This document shows, piece after piece, positions 54,873-64,000 of a stretch of 64,000 nt of DNA. The notes below the pieces were generated by a model. It did not search any database and was not told the origin of the DNA. It saw only the letters and a list, made by a program, of their open reading frames with translations. The position numbers and the translations under genes are program-made. Source of the stretch: Entomortierella parvispora (taxonomy: Eukaryota; Mortierellomycota; Mortierellomycetes; Mortierellales; Mortierellaceae); NCBI GenBank assembly GCA_963573315.1, contig OY752148.1, positions 1,231,263-1,295,262 of the forward strand. Reading direction: 5' to 3'. Positions within the stretch are counted from its first letter, which is position 1. Each line of letters starts with the position of its first letter.

Positions 54873-56250
54873 ATGAAGTTTCTACAAGAGCCAGGCATGG
54901 AGGCCATCAATGCCGCCCTCAACTTTGAGACGCCTGAATGCAAGGTCTATGGCCGAGTAGAGCCATACTCCTGTAAGTCAAGCAGTCGCTTGCAGATGGA
55001 GAAAAAGACAATGCATGCATTGTCCAAACCCCAGTTTTTTTGTTTCGCGGACATGAAACCACCTTGAACTAGGGCCCAAAAACAGGAAGGACCGGATCGA
55101 CATACAGACCTGGGATATGGAAAGGACTGGAACTTGTTTTTTCACTGCTCCCATCCCCGCCTTGGAACCTGAGGACTCGGGCACAGCAAAATAAGCACCT
55201 TGATCCGGATCTCCTTTAATTGACGAAATGTTCATCCTACTTGCAGGCAAAGCAGCTGGAGCCGACAAGAAGCTGTACAAGCAGATCGAGGTCAAATATG
55301 ACCCTTCAAGCCTGATGAGTCCCCCTGACGATGACAGCATTCGGAGTATCATCTCGCCCTTTGGACCTATGAATCAGCCCGCCTCACGCAGGACCCTGTT
55401 CTACTTGATCGGCACCCTCAATGCGTCCTTCCCAGACTATGACTTTTCGTAAGACCTTTGTGTTATTATTAGAGTTTGAGTAGCCGTCTGTCACGCGGCG
55501 CACCTCTTTTTTCACTTGGAATGTCATGGCTAATTGTGGGGAAGAGGAAGAAGAAGAAGAAGGGAAGGAGAGAGCTAATCTGATATGACTCGTCTGTTCA
55601 TTTGTCGTTTATATCGCCACAGGGATACAAAACCAGAGCAGTTCAGGAAAGAGCCTTCAGTCAAGATTGTCGTCAACTCGATCAACGCCACCCTGTTCAA
55701 CCACGGAAAGGAACGCGCGATCAAGGACCTGGCCCTCTGGGATTGGGTCGACCAGGTGATCGACCTGGAAGAGTCGGATGTCTATTCGTACAACCCAGAG
55801 TCAGACTCGGATCCAAATGATGAAGAGGGCGGTGGTACTTTGTACGACAGGAATTTCCATGTTTTGCTTTTTTTTCTATTGCTTAGCAACATTACCCCCG
55901 CTGAACCTAACCAATAATCCCGTGTTCCTTAATAGGTGGTCCTTCAACTACTTTTTCTTCAACAGGAAACTAAAAAAGATTATTTATTTCACTATGCGAG
56001 CCGTCAGTTATGGGGCGCCTGCTGAGGAAGACGATGATGATGAGACAAACAATTTTAACACGGATGATGATGATGAAGAAGGCGGCGTTGGTCATCGTCG
56101 GCGGAAGTAAGTCTCCCACTTTTTGACTCGTTCTTGAAACTGATGATTAGTCATGGACAAGATCTTAACGGAATCCTTTTACAATAATCTAGAACGGACG
56201 ACACGGAGGACGACGACTTTGTGGCAGGAGAGATGGAGATGCAGTTTTAG
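54873..56250 (+). CDS. MAF1: MAF1, repressor of RNA polymerase III
   Basis: Nutrient- and TOR-controlled repressor that binds RNA polymerase III in the nucleus. Five exons (54873-54972, 55247-55448, 55623-55841, 55936-56106, 56193-56250) give 249 residues. It begins [19 protein letters not shown] and contains [34 protein letters not shown], then [33 protein letters not shown] and [19 protein letters not shown], the three MAF1 homology boxes. The mobile loop between boxes A and B is shorter than in yeast. The C-terminus is acidic ([26 protein letters not shown]). The first intron is 274 bp, long for this window. Confidence 0.95.
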
Positions 56251-56478
56251 TTCTACCGATCTTTCCTTCAACATTCTTGCCCTGAGATATAGATCATAAT
56301 AGTAGCAGAAACCTTCCACGTCGTTTCTTGGAGTGGAAATAAATATGTCATTGGAAGGCCATCAATTTCTAGCTTCGCCAAACATCTGCACCAAACCGAC
56401 CCAGATCGACCTCTCATATTCAAAACCATCGATTTTCTTCGTCTAATAAAAGGTACTATGAAGAAATGGTTGTGGTAT

Positions 56479-59400
56479 TCAGATAGGAGGGAGTTCCGGG
56501 ACAGCTCCATATACTTGTTTGAACGCGTCACCGTACTTGGCCAGCCATGCGACACGAGCGACACGACGTCTCTCAACTCTTTGTTCCTCTGATTCACACT
56601 CGTCGTCTTCATCCTCGTCGTCATCGTCATCATCGCCATCGTCCTCGTCTTCTTCCGACTCGTCATCTTCATTCTCCTCCTCCTCGGAAAACTCTTGATG
56701 GCTTGCAAAGCCAATCTTGGCTGTCGTGTCTTTCGCGTTGTGGGTATGAAGGAGGAGTTGATGATCCTGATTCTCCAGTGTTTGTTTCTCTAGTGGTGAT
56801 AGACGACTAGGGTGACTGTCAAATGGATGGTGCAGTTGATGATGAGTACCCAGGGATCGAGGACTGAAGGAACCGGACGGACTTTTCACTGGGCTTTCGG
56901 CGAAAGGTACCGCGGCATGGCGCCTCACAGGTTGGGAAGGAATCACTTGGACTGGGTGAGGTACAACGCGAATTGGTTGAGCACTATTTGCAGGACCAGC
57001 TATTGATTGGCTATGATGAACCAATGGTCGTAGATGTTGTTGCTGTAGGTATGGTTGATGAGGCTCAATAAAGATCATCGAGCCTGTGGGAGAGGATGAA
57101 GGGGTTGACCCTTTTGCAAAAGTCACCTTCTTCCTCTGAGGAGAAGCACCATTTGGCTGCAGAGGTCGCTGCCTTATTCTGGAAGGGAGTGATTTCTTGA
57201 GACAAGATTTTAGAGGACCAACTGTTCGACGCGAAGACCCGTTTTGGAGCCGCCGTTGTTGTTGCTGCAGACTCTGTTGACCAGACAGCTTGTCCATTCC
57301 CTTTCGGTGTAGCTTGGCCGCTGCCTTTCCACTACCACTCCCATCGCCGCCTCCGTTGGTTAATTGTCCATTGCTCCCGTTGTTCCCACAAGGTTGGCTC
57401 TTCTCGTCCCCTCCATGATCGCCCCCGTTGCCTGAGCCGACTACAGCTGCTTGGCTGACAGAGGACAGAAGCGTTAGAGCCGAGAGAGCCGTCACTGCTA
57501 ATGCAAAAGTGGTCGACTGTGGATTCTGAGGAGATGACGAGGACCCGTTGGTTCCAGACCCGGATCCAGAGAGCAAATGCAGATTCGAGGCGGATCCACT
57601 GGGAGAGAGACTGGTCCCTGTGGGCGCAGACCGAGAAGAACGAAGCAGGGGAGAAGAAGATATCGATTTGGCAATCTTGGCCACCAGTCCACCTCCATTA
57701 TGACCGTTGCCAGTCGTGGCGCTAGCTGGCCCATGGTAGAGATGGGGGACACTCAGTCCGTTGGAATCGTTGTCTTTGGTGTTGCTGGAGTGAGCGCTGT
57801 GAGCAGACTGTGGGGACTCGACGGGCGCGGCTGCAGAGGTGAGATCAAAGAGCAGCGGCAGGGCTGGCGATGCCATGACGGTCGAGACATCATCCGTGGT
57901 GTAAGATGTATCGCCCTGAATCACAGTTCCGTCTATGGCAAGAGCTACCATGGAAAGGTCCTTCTTGTTGGTGAGAGAGGCCTCCAAAGATGGGGTTGAT
58001 CTTGCACTATCAATGACGATGCTCGGTAGCTCAGGCTCATCATCTCTTTGGAGCACTACCACATTGGCAGCCAGCTCGGCCACAGGACTTGGTGTGGATG
58101 CTTTGATGTCAGCGGTGTCAAGGAAAACCTTAGTGTTTTTCAAGGAATCGTCGTCTGCTCGGTTTAAAAACTCTGAACCTTGTACTTTTGAAGTCGCAAG
58201 GATCGTGTCGTTGCTCGAGGCGGACAACAGTGGCGTGTCTGTCTGCTGCAGCGCGAAGGGATCTTTCGGAAGTAGCTGCTCGATGGCTGTAACCACACGG
58301 AGGACATCGCCTCCAACTCCATGCGTCGGGGTGGAGGGGATCTCCTGGACGACTGTTGCAGAGTCCGCTGTCTCGGACAGCTCGATGGCCGATTTCTGAG
58401 GAACAGACAATTCTCGCTCTTGGTCGCTCTCGCCCTCTTTGAGCACGGTTGTTGTTTGCACAGGAGAAGGGGGTGAACCGCTGGTGGCGTCCTTCAGGGC
58501 TTTAAGATCCTCGGGAGAACTAGTAGCAGTAACCGTGAATGACTCGGGCTGGATAGTTGTGTCTGTTCTTTTGACCAAGATTGGAACGGGGGGCAAAGCA
58601 ATCTGGACAGAGTTGGAAACACAACTGATAGCTCCTGATATGGTCGAAATCCTGTTATGGTTGTACTGGGATACAATCTCGATTGGCAACTCTAGGAACG
58701 CGCCCATTCGGCCTTTGAAGAAGAACTTAATGATGAAGGCATACTCGACCTTGACTAGTTCCCTGTCGGTGATCGTCAGGGCAGTTTCCTACCAAAAAGA
58801 AGTCGATTAGCTTTCACAGAATCAGAACAAAAAAAAAATGGGAGCAGGAGCAAAACGTTTGAATTTACAGGGATACGCATGCTGAGCTTGTACATCGACA
58901 GAGACTTTGTTGTCCTGAAATCCTCATAGTCTTCATAATACCCCTTCAAGTGATTGTAATTTGCGTGGTTCTCTTCTGCCTGAGCTGGGACGTACGCCTT
59001 CGCAACCTTGACCACATGGGTATCCATCAGTCGCTTCCTCTTTGTCTGCTGCGGCTGTTTTGAATTCGAGAGAGCGACAGCTGGAGATTTCTCATTAAGG
59101 TCATGATGTAGTTGATCTTTTTCGTCGTTAATGAAAGAGTAGATCTGGATCGTTTCCACCAATGATACTTTGATGTTGACCACCTTCATCAGATCCGATT
59201 TGCAGACAAACATGTCCATGGTTACACTGTCCCCCGCTGCTGCCACAGACTTGTCAATATGGGCCCCAAAGCCAACTTCGTCCAGCTGTTCACATTTTTC
59301 GTCTTCCACACGCCTGCTGCTGCGTTTACAAGGTAAAGAGTAGTTTGGCACTGAGAGCGAATCCACCCTTTCCTCTTGTCTAAGGGGTCGTAGAGTGCTA

Positions 59401-61410
59401 TTATCCGTAGTTAAGGCATCGCCCATGGTAGAACTCAGTTGTTGCTGGGCTGTGGGTGGACCCTGTGAGAGTGCCGACATGGCCCCGCTCGTCGCCGAAT
59501 GGGACCGAGTCATACTCTGTCGTTGATGGTGCTGTCCTCTTGCTCCGGAAGTTGAGGACGAGCTTAATGATCCTCGACGCTGATGCTGATGATGGTATCG
59601 TCCATACCCGTGGCTGTTGCTGTATTGATACTGGCTGCTTTGGCTCGATGTTGCGGGTCCCAGGCCCCAAAGACTATACGGTCGGACAGATGCAGTGCCC
59701 AGAACAGAATTGGATTGCGGTATAACAAAGCGGACGCCTGTCTTTGTCGGTGATAAAACTGACGGAGAGGTGAAAGTGGCTGTGGCCGATGGGGATGAGG
59801 AGGAGGAGGCAGCGGAAGGAGGGGTTATATCATGTGGCGAGGCGACTTTGGTGGCTCGAATCTGTACGAGTTCAAAAAGCGAGACAGGAAGAGGATGCTT
59901 CAAGACAAACACTTCTCGTCCTAATCGGATATGAACATGGCTATTGAGATATAGAGAACATGGAAAACACATCATCAGTTGCGAATGCTGGATATTAAAC
60001 CTTTTTCTTTCTCCCTCAATGGAACTTACGCCGTCAATTGATAGTTGACAGAAGCATGAGCACTTTTGAAGGATCCTCCGACCTTTTCAGGCACTCTCAT
60101 TGCGAAAGGGATCCCTTGTTGGGTGCCAGAAAGAATGCAGCCAGGCTCAAATGTTGGCAGCTGTTGTTGTTCAAATAATTTGTTATCGTTGTGGACGAAT
60201 GGAGGCATGGACGGTATCGTATTTTTGCGCGACGAGGAGGTCTGAAGTGGCAAAAGAGAGCTAGGCGCAGAGGTGTATGATGGCGAAGATGATGAAGTTG
60301 ACAAGGAAGTCGATGTCGACCCTGATGTCGACCCTGATGACGACGATGATGTATAAGAAGACGAGATTGAAGATGATGTTGAAGACATTGTTGGAGAAAC
60401 CAAAGCGGAACTGTGTGTGGGAGACGACGAGTCCGGGTAAATCCACCTCATCTCTCCTACAGGGAGCGATTGTGTTTTCTGAAGGAAACAGTGTTGATCG
60501 CACCTGGTCCTCGACAGCAATCCATTACCAGTAGTCACCTCTATGAGCACGCGCAGGACCATCGGTCAGTAGAAATTCAAAAAGCGTAGAAATGACGGAC
60601 GCAGTCGCTTTACGCACCTTCTACTCCTGTGAGTTCAATATCGATGTGCTCCACCTTGACCATACTGCTCTCCCTTTTACTCTTACTTCTCTTTCCACTC
60701 CTACTTTTAGCTCGGTCGGAGGATGACATCCCCTCCGATTCTGCCGTAGCCGGCGAGACTCGGCGCTTATCTTTCCCTTTGATCTTTTTCACTGTCCCAT
60801 GATGGCCCTTGCCGACGACTCCAGCTGCAGCCTCTGCGGCTGCAGTCTTCAACTCTGAAGACAAATCCTTAGCTGTGATAATGAGGAATCCCCTCAATGT
60901 CTCCCCTGCAGCCTTGATGGGCTCTGGAACCTTCCAGTCGACCTTGACTGCGGGATGCTTTTCAAGCATCTTGCATATCCTTGGACAGTCCGTCGTTGCG
61001 GCCGGTACTGATGCAATATTGGATAACACCGTTGTACCTACTGCCTTTTCTTCTGTAGTGAAGAAGTGTGATCTGGGGCGCAACTCAAGGCGGCGCTGCT
61101 CTTCCTCTAGTTGTTCAGGACAGCCATCAAAGTATTTTGTTGTGAAAGAGCTCGTTCGCGGAGGTATTATCATGGACGTCAATGGAAAGGCTGGAAATGA
61201 CGTGGCGGAGGACGATGCCTGAGATTCATGCGACGTGGACACGCCCGACTGACCGGATGTAGCCGATGAAGGTGAACAGGGGTTAAACGGGACGGAGTTA
61301 GCAAGTTTGGGTATAGTGCTTGCAAAACCTGGTTTTGTCAGTGGGTGGATGTCGACGGTCAGAGATGCAACCTTTCGTGGCAGCTGTGGCGATGATGTGG
61401 CACTGATCAT
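56479..61410 (-). CDS. Large arrestin-domain protein (alpha-arrestin type)
   Basis: Four exons (60618-61410, 60030-60540, 58869-59940, 56479-58788) give 1561 residues. Arrestin N-domain strands are spread between long Ser-rich inserts: VKVDWKVPEPIKAAGETLRG and VKVEHIDIELTGVEG in exon 1, IPFAMRVPEKVGGSFKSAHA with SVNYQLTAHVHIRLG in exons 2-3. C-domain strands follow: VTMDMFVCKSDLMKVVNIKV and KLSMRIPETALTITDREL, then VEYAFIIKFFFKGRMGAFLE. The last 650 residues are disordered, with Ser/Gly tracts, a basic patch and an acidic run. Alpha-arrestins recruit Rsp5/Nedd4 ligases to membrane cargo; I did not find a clear PPxY motif. The size is about twice that of typical family members, so the call rests on the core strands only. 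Confidence 0.75.
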
Positions 61411-62581
61411 GACTGGACTGTGACGAAAGGGGCGAGGGGCAATGATTGACGCAGGTAGGCAAGTGTAAGGTTATGAAGGGTACACTTGAAAGGATGTACT
61501 GCCGGCTGGCTACAAAGAGAAGCAGAGAAGGTGTGTGTGTGTGTGTGGGGGGGGGGGGTTCAAATGGTGGCAAATAGGAAAAGAGGTTGGAAGGAGGATC
61601 TTCAGATGGGAGCAATGGAAACAGGCAGAAAGGAGGTGACATTGACACAGACGGAAGGTCAACAAGCGAGTGCTCGCACTCTTTCACGACGGCATCGCAT
61701 TCGCACCCCGCTGTGTCCATGCCATTCCAAATGCTGATCCTGGCCAGTTACCCGTCGGTTCAACAGTCGGTTGCATCACACTAGCTACCTCACAGAGTGA
61801 CTTACTGTGCACTCTCTTACTACCTTTGGGATCGAGTTTATTGAACATTTCGTCCAGCAGGGATTGGAATATAGGTGCGTTACTGCCCTCCACCAGCGCC
61901 TGTAAACCCTGCCAAGGCTGGGGGGGAAAGGGGCAACGACACCATCACGGCGCTCACAGTTATTAAACTGCATTTGCAGATGAGGGTCAATTGCGATGGA
62001 GGCTGGAGGGTGCACCAAGGAGCAAGCCCCTGACTTCCTGGTTCTTGCACGGGAGAAAGAGACCGCGAGTTCGAGACCGCGTTTTGCACGTGATCCAGAC
62101 ACACTTTTTTTCAACACTTAAACCGCGTTAACCTCGTTTTGTGCCCCTCTCCAAGAATATCGGCTCTCGCTGTAAAGAGTTCTCTTGACAAAACCCCGAA
62201 ACCGGGCACTGGCTGGCTGTCCAATTGCCAGACTCTCTTTCCCTGATTCTTTCTCCACTCTCACATTTTTACATGGCTCAACATACCACATTCCTCCGTT
62301 GGAACTGGTGTCACAGCGATCTCCTACATAGGATTTCCACCAGATCTCCCCCATCTTTCAGTACCGTAGTGCAATACTGTACTTGGCTAGACTAGCGGCT
62401 GGGCAGTGTTCGCTTAGATCCGTCTCTCAACCCCTGACTGCTGCCCCAGGCCCTTGTCAGTGACCTGAAAAAGGAGCGGCGTGTCCAACTGCCCAATAAA
62501 CACAACTTTATTTTCTCGACTCCTCTTCCGTTCTTTCTTCCTCTTCCCTCTCGTTTCTCCTTCACTCACAGATTGCCCACC
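61411..62581. other. Divergent intergenic region with GT and G runs
   Basis: 1.17 kb between divergent genes. A (GT)n run at 61531-61547 continues into a G tract to 61558. The segment before 62582 is CT-rich (TTCTCCTTCACTCACAG) and is the leader of the four-TM gene. ORFs on both strands show no family; none called. Confidence 0.5.
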
Positions 62582-63340
62582 ATGGTATCGTATCCAGCCT
62601 ACCGTCGGTGGAGGATCACTGTTGCCCTCTTATCCACGCTCAACCTCATCGCCACGGCCACCTACTATGGTCGCTGGGCTAGCCTCCTTTCCCAAGAAAA
62701 CCCAGCGCCTACTCTGTATTGGGGGGACTGGTCCGAAATTGTCGTCAGCGTGGTATTCTTTTTCACTTATTGGTACTCGGTCTTCGGGAAAGGTGGCCTC
62801 CTGCACCGGTTCATTCGAGCCTTCTTGCTATTTGCGCCATCAATCTTGTTGTTGTACTTGACCCTGGGCCAGATTCACTATGAACTGCAGGATTCACGAT
62901 TAGGAACTGGTTACCAGCCCTTCTCCTGCGAGGGCTACATTCTCTGCATCCTTTTTTGGGTCGACATCTTCATGTCCATCTTTCTTGGCTTCTTTGTGAT
63001 TTTTGATGTCGGGATTACTCTCAAACTCGGCCCGTGTAACCCCAATGATGCAGCCTCTGGTCTCCAACAGAATCACCCGTCCGTGGTCGTTGTCTCTCCT
63101 CAGCAGGGATACTATGTGCCTCCACAGCAATACTATGCACCGCAACCGGGACAGATGCAGCAACAGCAATACTACGCCCTTCAACCAGGACAGCTGCAGC
63201 AGCAGTACTATCAGCCCCAAATGCAAATGCAACACGAAAGCTCGTTCAAGATTGACCAGAATGAACAGCCACCACAATCCCCTGTATACATGCAATACAG
63301 CTCGCAGGCGTCCCCTCTCCCACAGCACTTCCAGACATAG
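62582..63340 (+). CDS. Four-TM protein with Gln/Tyr-rich tail (tandem paralogue 1)
   Basis: Intronless, 252 residues from MVSYPAYRRWRI (in ACCATGG context; an ATG three codons upstream is in frame but less likely). Four hydrophobic helices: about 12-30, 50-70 (IVVSVVFFFTYWYSVF), 80-98 (AFLLFAPSILLLYLTLG) and 122-148 (YILCILFWVDIFMSIFLGFF). The tail from about 165 is disordered with repeated QYY/PGQ units (PQQYYAPQPGQMQQQQYYA). Polytopic architecture with a small extracellular loop resembles MARVEL/Sur7-like proteins in outline, but sequence does not allow a family call. A paralogue begins 343 bp downstream on the same strand. Confidence 0.75.
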   Translation: MVSYPAYRRWRITVALLSTLNLIATATYYGRWASLLSQENPAPTLYWGDWSEIVVSVVFFFTYWYSVFGKGGLLHRFIRAFLLFAPSILLLYLTLGQIHYELQDSRLGTGYQPFSCEGYILCILFWVDIFMSIFLGFFVIFDVGITLKLGPCNPNDAASGLQQNHPSVVVVSPQQGYYVPPQQYYAPQPGQMQQQQYYALQPGQLQQQYYQPQMQMQHESSFKIDQNEQPPQSPVYMQYSSQASPLPQHFQT

Positions 63341-63682
63341 CTGACAGCTGCAGTAACTATAATATAATGAAATGATTACTCGAGGTTTGAGGCATTTCAT
63401 CAGGCTAGGGCAGGGCAAAGCAAGGCAAAGACAACCAGAGTCGACTCATCTTTCAAGAAGAGGAGGAGGAAGAGAAGGAAAGGAAGCCGTAATTAGTCTA
63501 GACTATTATTTTAGCGTTTGCTCTGCACGCTCGAACCGTCCCCTCGCCCGTGGAAGTCGATCAAGCGGCAGTGCAGGCTCTGCCCATGGGCCAAAGAGCA
63601 AGAAGAAAACACCGCTTGCTTGCTCTCTGTTCTTTTCTTTTTCCTTTTTGCCCATTCTCCTTCTGCCCTTTCCACTGCCACC
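63341..63682. other. Spacer between tandem four-TM paralogues
   Basis: 342 bp, including a short 3' end of gene 1 and a CT-rich leader for gene 2 (TTTCTTTTTCCTTTTTGCCC). No other feature seen. Confidence 0.4.
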
Positions 63683-64000
63683 ATGGTCTCGCAGACAACC
63701 TTTCGCCGATGGAGGATCGGTGTCGCTACCATTTCCCTCATTAGCTTCATCCTCACAGCTGCCACTTACATTCGCGAAAAGGTCTTCTATGGAGAGATTG
63801 ATCTCATGTGGGGCGACTACGCTCAGATTATCGTGAACGTCGTCTTCCTTTTCACCACGTGGTATGGAGCCTTTGGAAAGCCCATCGGGGTCCCGCCTCT
63901 CTTCCGCGCTTTCGTCATGTTTGCGCTCGCAGTCTTGCTTCTCTATGTGAACTTGAGAACTATTCACCTGGAGGTTCAATATACCGTCTTGGAAGGCTTC
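63683..64000 (+). CDS. Four-TM protein, tandem paralogue 2, truncated by window end
   Basis: Open from ATG 63683 to the window edge (106 codons, no stop). Begins MVSQTTFRRWRIGVATISL, colinear with its neighbour: RRWRI, then WGDYAQIIVNVVFLFTTWY (neighbour WGDWSEIVVSVVFFFTYWY), LFRAFVMFALAVLLLY (neighbour FIRAFLLFAPSILLLY) and IHLEVQ (neighbour IHYELQ). Three of four helices are visible. A tandem duplication is clear; function unknown. Confidence 0.75.
   Translation, partial: MVSQTTFRRWRIGVATISLISFILTAATYIREKVFYGEIDLMWGDYAQIIVNVVFLFTTWYGAFGKPIGVPPLFRAFVMFALAVLLLYVNLRTIHLEVQYTVLEGF

Overview
The window is nuclear DNA of a filamentous fungus, most likely a Mucoromycota/Mortierellomycota species of the Mortierella type. 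Evidence: dense genes on both strands, short GT..AG introns (about 60-110 bp, up to 11 per gene), CT-rich leaders before start codons, many homopeptide and Ser/Pro-rich tracts, F-box proteins with long leucine-rich tails, and fungal families such as PalA/Rim20, MAF1, COQ11 and BRE4-type exporters. No prokaryotic signal was seen. The species assignment is inference.

Layout. 1-5.2 kb: 5' end of a phosphoglucomutase-type gene, a coiled-coil hypothetical gene and an mpaB-like oxygenase (all minus), then F-actin capping protein beta (plus). 5.6-14.3 kb: a small LAPGQ/LVPGQ-repeat ORF, a 1.5 kb gene-poor stretch, and a 2166-residue FUSC/BRE4-type membrane protein. 14.3-20.5 kb: a gene-poor, repeat-rich segment with a 50-bp direct repeat, a decayed copy of the 3' end of a downstream gene, a decayed gene with a PD-(D/E)XK-like region and a roughly 180-bp tandem duplication. 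20.5-25.4 kb: an acidic protein with seven T-[DE]-S-[DE] motifs, a small Pot1-like OB-fold protein, and a divergently transcribed BSD-domain protein. 25.7-34 kb: palA/RIM20 converging on a PH-Sec7-PH protein with a 31-Gln tract. 34-47 kb: F-box/LRR protein, a BRCT family-X DNA polymerase (lambda/Pol4 type) with a very long N-terminal tail, a multipass membrane protein, a six-Cys secreted protein and a polysaccharide deacetylase. 47-64 kb: a frameshifted F-box gene, frataxin, urate oxidase, COQ11-like, MAF1, a 1561-residue arrestin-domain protein and two tandem four-TM paralogues, the second cut by the window edge.

Most genes are unrelated housekeeping genes and do not form a pathway. Two mitochondrial genes (frataxin, COQ11-like) flank peroxisomal urate oxidase; palA and the arrestin belong to pH sensing and trafficking. 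The best candidates for something undescribed are the 20.5-22.8 kb pair (TDSE-motif protein next to a minimal Pot1-like OB protein) and the adjoining unstable 14-20 kb segment. Exon boundaries were derived by hand from GT/AG sites and frame closure, so single-base errors are possible.
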